Source: Rhyacophila brunnea (lineage: Eukaryota > Arthropoda > Insecta > Trichoptera > Rhyacophilidae). From it: a stretch of DNA of 64,000 nt. Of this stretch, positions 37,176 to 49,018 are shown piece by piece. A program made the translations under genes and the position numbers. The notes beneath the pieces are model-generated. The model worked only from the letters and a program-made list of their open reading frames with translations. It made no database searches and had not been told where the DNA came from. Each line of letters begins with the position of its first letter. The stretch's first letter is position 1. The stretch spans positions 2,790,001 to 2,854,000 of the forward strand of contig JAGYXB010001010.1 in assembly GCA_022495005.1 (NCBI GenBank), given 5' to 3'.

Positions 37176-40100
37176 TTATCTTTTACGCAGATTGCTGATG
37201 ATTCCTTTTTTTTCGCAGATGAATACCGCTCGAACAGAACACGGGAAGTCGTGAAGTAATCCAGTAGCGTGCATTGATCCACAATTTTCATTTGCTCCTG
37301 AATCTGGTTGACCACCACCCCACTGCGTGAATCCCGTAAGTTCCAATAAATCACCTTCAAATATTAGAATAAAATAAACAATGTATTGCATGGTGTGTTT
37401 AACAGTACGTTAAGTAACATATTATTTTGTTAAATAAAATCTGCAAAATCACAGTCGAGACGAGTTTTTCTGTGCGACCCGTCTAAAGATCTATGTTATG
37501 CCAGCGCTCCATTGGCGAGCCAAAAGTCCGACGACAATAAGTCTTCAGATTTTTCTACGTTCTGCTACTAGCCAACAGACGTTCAACGAAACGAGTATAT
37601 AATTAATTTGACGAGTAAAACAGTCGACTTTGACAGCATAGATAATATACGTATATCTGACAGTTAAATCGTGATGGCGTTAAATGATACTGACGTTTTA
37701 TGTTTTTTGGGTTATTGGGTGGCAGATAATGTAATAACGAAGCAAAGGGTACACAAATACTGGGTGAAACATTGGATAAGGAAACGAACGACATTATCCC
37801 ACACAAATTTAATACGAGAATTGCGTTTGCAACTGAGCGATTTCCGCAATTATTTGCGAATGTCGGAGGATGTATACACAGAACTGTATAATTTGGTCTC
37901 CCCATTTATTAAAAAAAAAAATACTATGATGAGGGAAGCTATTTCTCCTCATGATAGATTATGTGCAACCCTGCGATTTTTGGCTGCCGGCGGAACATTC
38001 ACTGACTTGCATTATAGAACTGCGATTGGAAGACAAACTCTGGGCAAGATAATTCCCGAAACTTGCCAAGTCATCATTGACGTTTTGAAAGGAGAATATT
38101 TCAAGGTGTGTATTATATTATACGCCATCTAATAAAGTTGGGCAAATTTACAAATATATCATTAACAAGTAGACATTGGTTGGTCTTATAAAGTGAACGT
38201 TTAGTGGATTGTTTTACCTATATAAATCATAGACGGCAACATCATAAGAATGGCAGACAAGATGCATTTGAGATAGGTATATATATAGTCACAAATAAGG
38301 CCATCGTTGACATGCTAAACATTCAATAGACCATTAGAATGCTGTACCTAGCCAGGACTCTCCATATAGGCTGTAAGCAAGCTGCTTAATTATTCCTGTT
38401 GAATGTATTGTAATACTAGTCATATTCTTCGAAAAGCAAGCATGGAATTTGATTTCAAAATGAGGCCACATAATAATATAGGTTTGCTAACATAGCTCAA
38501 ATACTTACCATTTGTTGTATCGCTTAAGCTAAGGTTTATAGGCATAAAAACAAACAAAAAAACAAATATTTTTACAAGATATTTATTCATACAAAAAACA
38601 TTAATTTATTATACCGGCTTTTGTACATTTTTGCTTAATATACGATAAACTGGTTGAGTATGAACAGTAGTTGCTGGCATTATTTTGTCACTTTGTCCCA
38701 TAAAGGCAACTTCATGCATCAGCTTCTCGGCCAGCAATCTTTGTCCCTGTGACATCGATCGTAGTTTCATGGCCATCATTTTGCCAAAAACATCAAATTC
38801 ATCTTCAGTCTTGCTTAGTTTGTCGGTGATTAATTCTAACACTTTGTTGGCGCTATCATTCGATTTTTTCGTTTGAACGATGGGGGTTCTGGTGCTCTAT
38901 TGAGATTCGACCTTGGAGTAGTCGACAACGTGGATGTTGAAGGCGAATATTCTATCTGTAAATAAAATGTTGATTATTTTTGTTGCAGTTCCCTGATACG
39001 CACGAAGAAATGGAGACGATTGCAGAAGAATTTAATAGTAAATGGCAATTTCCAAATTGCCTGGGCGCAGTTGATGGGAAACACATTGCAATCGTGCCAC
39101 CTGCAGGCGCCGGCTCCCACTTTTATAATTACAAACATTTCCACAGCATTGTTTTGATGGCGATTGCAAATGCTAATTATGAATTTATTTATGTTGATGT
39201 TGGAACAAATGGACGTATTTCTGATGGAGGCGTACTGAGAAAATCTGATTTTTCAAACGTTTAGACGAAGGCAGATTAAAAATACCTGCACCAAAAAAAT
39301 ATTTTAATACTATCGGGGCTGTCACATGGCAAGAAAGTATGATAAGCAATAGATAAATTAAACCAATGTAACAATTTAGTTAAAATGTTTTACCGCAATA
39401 CAATCTTCGTTGTTTAACGAGTTGGAGTAACTCTCATCAGGAGACATGTTTTCCAAATCGTCCACCATGCTGGATATTGAGCTCGATTCTGTAAAACAAA
39501 ATGTAAATTGTTAAAATACAACATAATACTCAAACTTGTTTTTATTATCTCTCCCCTAAGTACCCATTCCTTCATACGGTTAATATTGATATTGGTATAA
39601 TTGGTGTAATCCAGTATATCGGGTATTTTCAAAATGTGTTTTCCGCTGTATTCCTCATAACCAAACTGTACCATTAATTTTGATTGATGATTGACGATTT
39701 ATTGATTGTCTCTGAAGGAACCTAGCTCGAGCGATTTTTGATTTTATGATCATTTCTTTTCTTCTTCTTTCGACCATGTCCGATCATAATATGGACCTCC
39801 ACGGAGTGGAGGTTTGTATTGACAGATTTTGTTTTTACGAGAAATGGATGTCAGCCACTTGCTCAACATATTAGGTCCATACTCTGACCCATACACAAAT
39901 TGAAATTCAATGTGTACTTGTCAGACCCAGGATTTGAACCTGGGACCCGACCACGACTCAATAAGCCGCGCTTCCACCGCCATGATCGTACCTATATATT
40001 ATTATTTCTTACCTACCTCAGCAAAGAATAAATAATTTTATTGTGACTAGAAATGATTCATAGCTGTATGTTTTAATTGCTTAATAGTAGCTAATCTAAC

Positions 40101-43100
40101 GCGATGTCACTTTCAGAGATACGACAATGTCATAGTCTGCACGTGTATAATAAATAGCTTTAAAGCATTCCCTCGTACCTATATATTATTATTATTTATT
40201 ACCTACCTCGGCAAAGAATAAGAAATTTTATTGTGACTAGAAATGATTCATAGCTGTATGTTTTAATTGCTTAATAGTAGCTAATCTAATGCGATGTCAC
40301 TTTCAGAGCTAGGTACGACAATTTCAAAATCTGCACGTGTATAATAAATAGCTTTAAAGCATTCCTACGTACCTTCCATTTGGTCGTTCAAGAACTCAAA
40401 ATTTTTATAGTACCACAGTTTGGGTAGATAAACTGCGTCTGTGCCGGCTCCGCTTCGATATGATGTCCTTACTTTATTTCTCTCCTTTCTGTAACCTGAC
40501 CTCAATGTCTGTATTTTCTTTTTAACATCGTCGACCCTTGCCTGCGGCTCCACCTTGATTAAAATCTCCAAAAGTTCCGCATACGCCAAGGACTTGGCAT
40601 CACGATTCTTGTATAGTGGGCTGGTCGTCTTCCACAACGATGGGTTGTCTTTAAAACAACTAATAAAATCTTCCAAGAAACTTTTCGAATGCACTCGTAG
40701 ATCTACCATTATTGTTATCGATGTGAGATGTCCGAACACTTTGAATGACAGTTGATGGCGCTGTCGTCCGTCGGCATAGATATAAATAATGTGACGGTAA
40801 AGCGTGGTGAACGTACGAATTTCAGCGGCTCGGCGAGTAAAATATCAAACATGTTTGAAACCCAACGAGCCTGGTCTGCGGATTAAAAAGTCCGCAGACC
40901 TGGGGTGCTCCACGCGAAAAAAAAGTCCGAAGACTGTAAATCGTCTGACTTGCGTGCCAATGGAGCGCCGGCATTACACACGCGCATATGTTAGCACTGA
41001 TAGCATACATTGGTTAAACACTATTTTTTATATTAGTTTTAAAAATAAATATCTATAAAATAATTTATATTTTACAAAAATATTGTATTATATAACACAA
41101 TGACAGGTATGTCTTAAAATCAACAGTTGAATACAATCATTTCTAAGTAAGTAAGTCGAGTATTATTCGACATCAACTAACAAAAATATTTTTAAATATT
41201 CGCAATATTTTTAGTGAATCGATGATTTCTATAACATACTTATATTATAATACTATGTATTTCTGTTTCCGAGAGTTTTGTTAACTTACGCAGAAAAACG
41301 CAGTAGTATAATAATGGGGGATATATTTTTAAAAATGTATCATAGTAGCAATAAAATTACAAAACTATGTATATTTGTTTACTTAAGAGTAAGAGATGGG
41401 TAAGAGTAACATCTTTAGCAAAAATGCAACTGAACAGATTTTATTGAGAACATTAATTATAAAAAGGTAATCAAAACTCCCACAATGGTCGAGGAGCTTA
41501 CGCGTTGTCTTATAATTTCGTAGGTCCCAGGCTCGAATCCTGGGTCTGGCAAATACACATATTATTTTTCAATTTGTATTTGAGTCAGAGTGTACAGGTT
41601 TTACCCAACTCTACAACTGCCACGCCATTGTCTATGCTCATGTTTGGGGCATAGACAGTGGCAAAGCGAAAGTAAGAATCTGACAGTAGTCTAGAGACCT
41701 CGTTCCTGTGTGGATTCTATAAGGACGCTCCAGTATTCGCTGAATTATCAAGTTAAAAGATTCATGTTAAATCTTAGCGATATAATATAATTTTATTTAA
41801 CACCATATTGTTATTTACCGTGTAATAACAAACAAGTTAATGTGCGTCGTAATATAAACGATATAAAATACCATTTCATGTATTATTCAACTCTGCCCAA
41901 ACACTTGTCACACACACGAGAAACCTATCTGATATCAAACGAATAACGGATGTAGTTGGAACAAAGTAAGTAACGACAACATCCCTTTTAAGAGTATGGA
42001 CCGAATAGGTTGAGCAAGTGGCTAACATCCATTACTTGTAAAGACAAAAATCTGTTAATACAAACTATAATAATATAACTATTTTTTTAATCTATATCGA
42101 ATCAAGCTTTGATGCGGGTAAAATTCTAATTATTGATATAACTAAAAATGATTTCAATTTAGAAATAAATCTAAATTGAAATTCTTTATATATTTAAATT
42201 TTCTGAAAAAACGATAGTTTTAAAATAAGAAAAAAAAGTTTAAATTTTTTAACAAAAAACTTTCATTATATACTCGTACAATGTAGGAATAAAAATCTAT
42301 CTTCCCAAATATGCCAAAAGTATGTAAGTAGTTTTATTCTCAATTTTAAGTTTTTTTTAATTTAAAAATAATAAAAAATCTTTTTGTTTTTAGATAGGTT
42401 TTGATTGTTTTAAAAGAAATTTTAAATAAAATGTATGATTTTATAACTTTAAAATTCGCTCGCAGTGATAATACTTTTGTAGGAGGTATTGAATCATTGA
42501 CACTACCTAAAATAATATCAACTGACTACTAACCACACTCTACCATTGCAATTATTTATAATGTATGTATTTTATTATTAAGTGAGTATGTTATTACCTT
42601 CTACTGTTACGAATTGTCCTTCCTTAAACATGTCATGGAAACCTAGCAATACGAAGTCAGTATGAAATGCAAACAGGACTCTGTTATCAGGTTCGATGAA
42701 CAACTTCACTAAAAAGTCCTTTTCAGCCACGCTGTTGATGATGGCAAGGTATCCTCCTTCGGATTCGCATATTATCCGTGCCTCTGCCCATGGCTTTATA
42801 TTCATATGTAGCTTATACACACTTCCCAACTGAGGAGCATATATGTATCCTGATCCAAAAAATCATTAAAAATAATTTAAAAAATACCAAAAACCATTCA
42901 TGTCATTAATGCCGTATATGTCAATTTATTTGGCAATTTTACACAGTCTTCAAACGAATAAATAGGTTGCTAATATAAGATTATTATATAGATCGAAAAA
43001 TTAAAACTCTTTTGTATAAAATATATATTTGAAAATAAAATGAGACTCAATAAGCATTAATTATTTAAGATTTTATTTAGATAGATGAGGATTTCGGGTT

Positions 43101-46100
43101 TTTTTTTATCAATCAAATCGGTTCAAATTAAATTGATATATTTTTTGATGGTGAAAAGAAACTTATCTACAAGATATATATATATAGGAAATATACTAAA
43201 TATATGAAAACATAGAAAATGGAACTGATAAAAATAAATTAAACTTGGATTCTGTTATGCAGAAAAATCACTATCAAACAAATATATAAAAAATGTAGAC
43301 TTTAATGTAATCATAATTATTATAGTGTTTATAAAAATAAAATCACGAAAGCAGTAAAATAAACTCAAAAGCGATTAATAAAAAAAATAAAGATAACAAT
43401 CTCCTTTTAGTGAAAAACATGTAGGGTTTACAAAGAAACATTAATCTAAACCTAAACTCACTGGTATGTAGGTACATCGAGAAATAAACTCTGTAGCGCG
43501 GGACCTCTCACTCGCACCGAATACTTTCTCACTCGCACCGCGGCCGTCGCCTACAGTCAACGCGGGCGCCCCCCACCACAGCGCGTCCCGGCTATCGAGG
43601 CGTTCCCTACCAGAGCGCACCGGCGTCCAAGCTGGACGGCGAGGAGAGGGTCGCCTGGTTGGGAATATAAGGCGCTACTCGGCCTCAAACAAATCAGTTA
43701 ACCTTGAGCCAGCTTGGCCCTGACTTAGCAAAGTAGTCTTGCTTACACTGACAGCGGTACACACGGCTTTCCGTGACTCTATCAGTGTACAGTGAGCTAT
43801 TGTGGTGAGGTAGGTACGAGCTCAGGTTTCGCCATAGTTTCGCCTTCAACAACACAACGAACCCTTACGAATTTATTTATTAAGGAAGTACCTACTTATA
43901 CCTTTATAACTCAAATTTATTGTCTCTCATATTGAAACGGTTTACTGCACTTAAATAATAAATAACATAATATTGTTCTTCAAATATTGAAAATAATCAA
44001 ATAGTAAAATTGCCATGGTTTTTATTTTATTAACTATGAGAATTTCTTTATAGTCAACTACATTATAATATAAAATAAAATTAACTCTGGTATTCCACAC
44101 ATTTTCACATAATATGTGCGTTTGTTCCTTTTTGAACCAGACCATGCAATCTACGAGTATAATAATGTATTAAAATATAATTCAATATTACTAACCTTTA
44201 TCGTCCGGTATACATCCGTCACTTTGTGGTATGCTACAACCAGAGTTCATCTGTTTTTGGCATATGAAAACTCCAGCTGCTGCACATGGGTAGTCATTTA
44301 AGAATCCAGTACGATGCAAAGAGCCACAATCTTCATTGCCTCCTCCATTATTTGGATCATTGGGTAACCATTTGTGGAAAAAATATTGTATTGGGAGACC
44401 TAAAACATTAAAAATATTACAACTTATTATAATCACTTAATGGCTTGAACATACGTGATTAAAACTGTAGAGACTTTTACGGTTGTACTCGCTTTATCGA
44501 CATTTATTTTTTTTGCAAATTTATTTTAAATAATGTCGCTAAATCTCTAAACTCGCTAAAACACTTTTTTAATATTTTGAGAAAATCAATAAAAGCTTTT
44601 AGAACCAAAAAGGTTTTAGAACAGTACTTTAGAACTTGTAACAGTAGTTTATAGCGGAAATTAATAGACGCATTGATTTTGTTTCATAAATGACAGTCAA
44701 TCGTAGCGGATTTTGAAAGAGGTTATAACATTTTCCTGTAGAGTTTTTAATAACAAATCCATATAATATATCTTAATTATTTTAAAATAATATAGCGGGT
44801 TTTGAAATTTAGCGACACTGTTATGGAGGTATTTGATTATTGGTTATCCTTTGAAGTATCATGGTCCAACTGGCTTTTTTGTAAACTTTAAAACTTTCGG
44901 TTGCACATTTCATTAACAAAAAACTTGGTCCCTTGGTCGTTGGTGTAAAATGAAGGAAAAGGGCTCTTGCAATACTTGTGAATTGAAGTATCTGTAAATA
45001 GTAATATAACAAATAATACAACCATCATAACTCATAAGCAACGTAATATAGATAGTCAGCACAAAGATTTAAAAATAATTTCCCTTTCCATATAAATGTC
45101 TGTTAAATAATGCATATTATAAAACAAGATGTTAGTTTATTGATGTATTATATATTGATGTTGACACCTGTTTGTATGTGTCTTCAATGGATTAAAGCAA
45201 AGGTTTCCAAACGTTATCGTCTCGTGATCCCTTTTTGTGTCTAAATATTTTCTAATGACACCCTAAAAAACTACTAATTAGGGCTATGTTAAAATCAAAC
45301 TAGGTACAGCTACCCATGGTCTTCTCGCCAAGCCATACAAACAATAGAGATACACATTTTCGACTGATTCTGACTTGAAAAAATCGCCCAGCCTACAAAT
45401 GACACATCATGGTAAAGTGCCACCCATAAGTACCAAAAATGCCGCATCATATTAGTTTTAGTCTCTGATATAATAGTCATAATATAGACATACTGCGTCG
45501 ACTATGGGGGTTTTAAAAAAAATGTATTCATATTCCTTTCATAATTTGCTGCTTACAAGCAACGCATAACCTCTTTGCCATATGGCCTATTACTGTCATC
45601 CTGAAACTATTGTTGAAACCAGTTGGTAAAGTGAGATATTTTCTATTCAAAAACAATTTAACATCGTGAGTAATAGAAGTCACAAAATAGTGCAAAAATA
45701 TATCATTATGACCACTCATCATACGCGTTATATAAAGATTGCTTGGAAAAAACAACTTGCGCACAGTTTGGATACCACTGGGCTACAATATGGTAGGCTA
45801 TGAACTTTTAAAATGTTACTCGTTGTCGCAAATAATAATACAGATATTTAGCTGTAGATAATTTGTAGATATTACCTACAGCAACGAAACATCTAGAAAC
45901 GAATGTATGGATAGCAATGATGATTATTATTAAGTAAAAAAAATATCAGTGTTACCTGTCTCGGTTATGTATTCTCCTTCGGTGAAAATATCATGGAAAC
46001 CTAAAAGCAAGAAATCAGGATGAGGGGATCCAACTATTGATGTTGCAGGATATCGATTGAAAATTCTCACTAGTGCCGCCACTTCCTCTGCATTAGCAGG

Positions 46101-47725
46101 CATAGCTAATGTAGCATTTTCTTCACGACATATTCTTATCGCCTGACTCCATACCTTCGGTGTTGGGAAAAATTTGTATAATATGTCAACATTGTCTTGT
46201 GTTTCGTATCCTGCAAAATATTGATAATAAAGAATAAATAGAATTCACTTGATAATGATAAAACGTACCTATATTTGGTATTTAAAAACTTTACTTCAGA
46301 TCATTGGAAGTCTAAGTGAATTGATTCCATAGCATATCATATAAATTATTTAATACGTCACGTAATAATTTGTTCAAATAGTAACTATTATCAAAAATAT
46401 AAGTACCAAAAGCCAACGTTTGATTCTAATAAAATTATTGTCAATGATTTGGTAGAGAACGTAAATTATTTATATAGTATAGTGTGAGAAAGCGACACCT
46501 GTTAAAATATTTTCAATCTATAATTAATAATTAACTATATATATTACAACACACAAGTCAGATGCTTATGACATTAAAAACTAATGTTGCTGTTAAATTT
46601 AATATTAGTGTTTATATTTATTTATTTTCAATTATAAATAAATTTGAAGACAAAATGTAAAAACAAATATAGTATAAGAATCTCAATAATAGTTCCCCGA
46701 GCTTACCTGGGAAAGTCTATAATATATCTCATCTCTTAATATTGATTGTAAGTGTTTTTTTTTATATATTTCATTTCATAAATCTATTTGAAATAGTAGA
46801 ACTATTATTTTAATACAATGAAATAACCAATACGAAAAGGCACATAAATACACTAGATCATAGTTTCTTAACCGGTGGTCCGCGAAGATTTTTGGGTAGG
46901 CCGCAAAAATTGTCTGCAGTTCAAAAATAGTTAGTACCTATCCATTTTTAAAGCTTATATTAAATATCAAGTAATAAATATCTTTCAGAACTCGTGCACC
47001 TATAGGGGTTCAGAATGAATCAACAAGTCATTTCCGGAATGAATGACACTATTGTATACAGTCATAAATCGTTTCATAGAAGGACGGGGGGGGGTGTTTT
47101 ACCTATAAACCACACATTTGAAGTGGGGTTGTATTATATTTTGACAACTACTGTTTAAAAAAGAGTGTGAATATAAATATTTATTAGTTTATTAAAATGT
47201 TGATGGTCAGAAAATTTTTTTTTGATTTTTTTTATAGTCTGCGGATGTAAAAAGGTTAAGAAACATTGCTCTAGATACTGACTATTATAAATTATTTTTG
47301 AAGTATAAAATGAATAGAATTATCATGATGTTTGGCTACCAATTTCTCTATATGGGATTCTCTAACATTAATGATCAGCGTCTGTAATTGTCCACAGTCT
47401 ACTATTTGTAGTATATTTACGTGTTTTATCATAATACTTGTGAGTATGTAGTGTCCAACGTGTAAGGCCAACGGAATTGGATGACGAAAATATAATAAAA
47501 AAACTACATTACCTACAGTAAAATATAATCCAGACTAATTTGTGTTCTGGGACCAGCAATGTACTCACAGCGCCATCTTTACGAAAGAATAGTCTATATC
47601 AAAGAAATTAATACATTGGATACATTATGAAAACCGACATATTATGTATAAAAAATACCTCCGTATCCGCAGGAAACATTTTCACACAATGTAAAAATTA
47701 TTACTGAAAGTATAGCGAAATTCAT
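37176..47725 (-). CDS. Two-domain C-type lectin (immulectin-like), gene 3, complete
   Basis: Predicted secreted lectin of 318 residues. Exons: 47725-47659, 46210-45956, 44399-44196, 42849-42598 and 37354-37176 (67, 255, 204, 252, 179 nt); GT-AG, phase 1. An in-frame ATG one codon upstream (47728) is an alternative start; I chose 47725 because genes 1 and 2 begin MNF. It is the closest paralogue of gene 2, matching in exons, introns and flanks. Two functional positions differ. Domain 1 has D122-P123-N124 where genes 1 and 2 have QPD. Domain 2 keeps Q275-P276-D277 but has H294-D295 where the calcium-binding Asn-Asp pair is expected. A 7-bp deletion relative to gene 2 removes the old stop, so the tail ends NLRKR. 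Intron 4 (37355-42597) is swollen by a Harbinger element and a SINE; intron 3 holds a GC-rich LTR-like block. Confidence 0.93.
37674..39330 (+). pseudogene. Harbinger DDE transposase, frameshifted and truncated
   Basis: Exon 1 (37674-38105, 144 codons) ends with a GT donor; exon 2 starts at 38989 after a TTGCAG acceptor, phase 0. Exon 2 contains CLGAVDGKHIAI, carrying the first catalytic Asp, then VGTNGRISDGGVL. Near 39258 the frame shifts: the stop after DFSN is bypassed one base over, where LDEGRLKIPAP continues. The second Asp and the Glu regions of the DDE domain are missing altogether. This would have been the nuclease that cuts at the element ends; it cannot work as it stands. Confidence 0.8.
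39748..39988 (-). mobile_element. tRNA-derived SINE (in Harbinger)
   Basis: On the minus strand a tRNA-like head with B-box GGTCCCAGGTTCAAATCC is followed by a body containing TGAGCAAGTGGCTGACATCC and TCTGTCAATACAAACCTCC. The same body occurs on the plus strand at 41483-42070. Confidence 0.65.
39987..40368. repeat. Tandem duplication of about 190 bp
   Basis: Two nearly identical copies (about 39987-40172 and 40173-40368) sharing AAATGATTCATAGCTGTATG, GCGATGTCACTTTCAGAG and TCTGCACGTGTATAATAAAT. It lies in the first intron of the MADF gene inside the Harbinger element. Confidence 0.85.
41483..42070 (+). mobile_element. tRNA-derived SINE, interrupted
   Basis: A tRNA-like head with B-box GGTCCCAGGCTCGAATCC, then the same body words as the SINE at 39748-39988 (GAGCAAGTGGCTAACATCC near 42015). 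About 380 bases of unrelated DNA split head from tail, including an inverted repeat around TTGTCTATGC...GGCATAGACA (41630-41670). The head is not a functional tRNA gene. Confidence 0.6.
43492..43856 (+). mobile_element. GC-rich block, possible solo LTR
   Basis: A sharp GC-rich, CpG-rich island in AT-rich intron 3 of lectin gene 3. It starts TGTAGCGCGGGACC, contains TATAA (43676-43680) with a TCAGT initiator-like word about 20 bases on, and ends in a CA-rich stretch. It looks like a retrotransposon LTR, but I found no convincing 4- to 5-bp target duplication, so the borders and the call are tentative. It is absent from gene 2. Confidence 0.42.
45198..45780. mobile_element. Old hAT element shared with gene 2, copy in gene 3
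   Basis: Orthologous to 20338-21035: same intron, same ends (CAAAGGTTTCCAAACG and, inverted, CAGTGGTATCCAAACT), and shared interior such as TTCTAATGACACC and AGCCATACAAACAA. It predates the gene 2/gene 3 duplication. Confidence 0.65.
46859..47268. mobile_element. Non-autonomous hAT element (410 bp)
   Basis: Ends CATAGTTTCTTAACC and, inverted, CAATGTTTCTTAACC, with 8-bp flanks CACTAGAT (46851-46858) and CTCTAGAT (47269-47276), one mismatch. It lies in intron 1 of gene 3. Confidence 0.75.
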
Positions 47726-47754
47726 CATGATGTATGCTTGAACAAAAACCAAAT

Positions 47755-47791
47755 ACTGATGATATCTATTGAGATGCAAATACTATTTATA
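47755..47791 (-). promoter_or_regulatory. Core promoter of lectin gene 3 (TATA plus initiator)
   Basis: TATAAATA (47791-47784) and TCAGT (47759-47755) on the minus strand, about 30 bases apart, just before the start codon. The proximal 100 or so bases are almost the same as those of gene 2, including a shared TTATTATCGTTTA block further upstream, so both genes are likely expressed under similar control. Confidence 0.65.
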
Positions 47792-48059
47792 AGAATTTTA
47801 AATAACGATAAAGGTAATAAATCAGTAATAATATCCATACCCTGACATTTTATTATCGTTTACTGTATCTTTTTATAGAATAGGGTGACCGAAATGTATT
47901 AAACTGAAAAAAAAATAACTAACTTACGTACATGGACTTATGTACAAATTTTAATTACGAAATTAAGTAGGTAGGTATATACCCACATTAAAAATTTTAA
48001 AAAAATACTACAGATTTACGCCTACTATGTTACACACGTACTATCTAGTATTCAAAACT

Positions 48060-49018
48060 TTGTTCTGAAAATTATTTATTTATTTAATTAATAATACAAA
48101 AAATTGTGGACATAACAAATCTAAATTCAAGACGTACACAACATGATATTTACATTATAACAAATATTACCCTCACAAGAGAGAAGAGAAAATAGAAAAT
48201 AATAATAATAAAATAACAATAATAAACACAGAAAAATAAAATTTTGAAAACAAAAAACATACAATTTTATACAGAAAAATAAAGTTTCAAAAACAAATGG
48301 CAATGTACATCATTGAAAATGTCTATGCCTATAAGGAGTGCATTTACTGATCCGTCGCTAATGGTGCTTGATATGCTTGACACGAGGAAACAGTTTCGTT
48401 CCAAAATAAATCATGGCAGCGACCACGTTAGGTATATTGTTGTACGTAGTTAATTGACAGGCGCATGTTAATTCAAATTCATTGGGACATCAAGATTGGA
48501 AACCATCGCTCGCAGGCAAAAGTGTTTCAAGAGCAGAAGAGACCGACGAGATTCAAGAGAGTGAAAAGTAAGCATGCCTTGTATAAAGGCAGTAGGAAAA
48601 TAATCATATGACGAATTATCGAAAAAGGTTAAATATGAAAGAAATTTTTTCTGGACGCATTCTAAATCAAGCTTATAGGAAACCTTATAAGGATACCAGG
48701 TCCAAGATTTGATCCTTGAGGAGCACCTGAAAGAGCTTGAAAGACTTTAGATGAACACCCAGCGTACTCGACATATTAATTGACAACGATGCGAAAAATA
48801 AGATTTGAAAAAATTTACAAAATTAATCGTTCCGCCTACTGCACTAAGTTAAATATCATGATCAACTCGATCGAAAGCCTTTGTCATACCCGTATAGATT
48901 ACATCAACTTTACAACAACGAGATATGTATTCAGTACATTCCATAAGGTTGGTAACTGTTGATCGAGTAGATCGAAAACCATGTTGAGCGTCAGTCAGTT
49001 GACCATCCACATGAATAT
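48060..49018 (-). pseudogene. Second Jockey/CR1-like LINE fragment
   Basis: Diverged copy of the LINE at 28140-30230, same strand. Shared landmarks are CAAGATTTGATCCTTG, AATCATGGCAGCGACCACG and TGAGCGTCAGTCAGTTGACC. About 450 bases of the polymerase present in the first copy are missing between 48,690 and 48,705. The element stops at CATGAATATA, where a Helitron-like sequence begins. Confidence 0.72.

Larger units (their letters stand above)
38609..40709 (-). pseudogene. Harbinger MADF-domain accessory protein, frameshifted
   Basis: Exon 1 (40709-40373) encodes a MADF domain: SFLEDFISCFKDNPSLW, AYAELLEIL and a C-terminal LPKLWYYKNFEFL. Exon 2 (39488-39394) encodes an acidic linker SSISSMVDDLENMSPDES. 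Exon 3 (38955-38609) begins in phase but reaches a stop, while the neighbouring frame continues to the 77-residue tail ending NVQKPV, so a frameshift lies near 38880-38890, beside a run of five G on the plus strand. MADF/Myb-like partners bring Harbinger transposase to DNA and the nucleus. Exon 3 lies inside the transposase intron on the opposite strand. Confidence 0.75.
37499..40973. mobile_element. Harbinger-type DNA transposon (3.5 kb), inactive
   Basis: Ends TGCCAGCGCTCCATTGGC and, inverted, TGCCGGCGCTCCATTGGC, with a 3-bp TTA duplication (37496-37498 and 40974-40976), the usual Harbinger target length. A hairpin TCTGCGGA...TCCGCAGA lies near the right end (about 40876-40900). It carries the two genes typical of the superfamily, a DDE transposase and a MADF-domain protein, facing each other and both broken. 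A minus-strand SINE (about 39748-39988) and a 190-bp tandem duplication (39987-40368) sit between them. It is inside intron 4 of lectin gene 3; gene 2 has the empty site. Confidence 0.88.

Noticed and set aside
41483..41570. Possible tRNA gene with a good B-box
   Set aside because: No paired acceptor stem or anticodon arm can be drawn, and the same head with its body occurs at 39748-39988, so it is a SINE.
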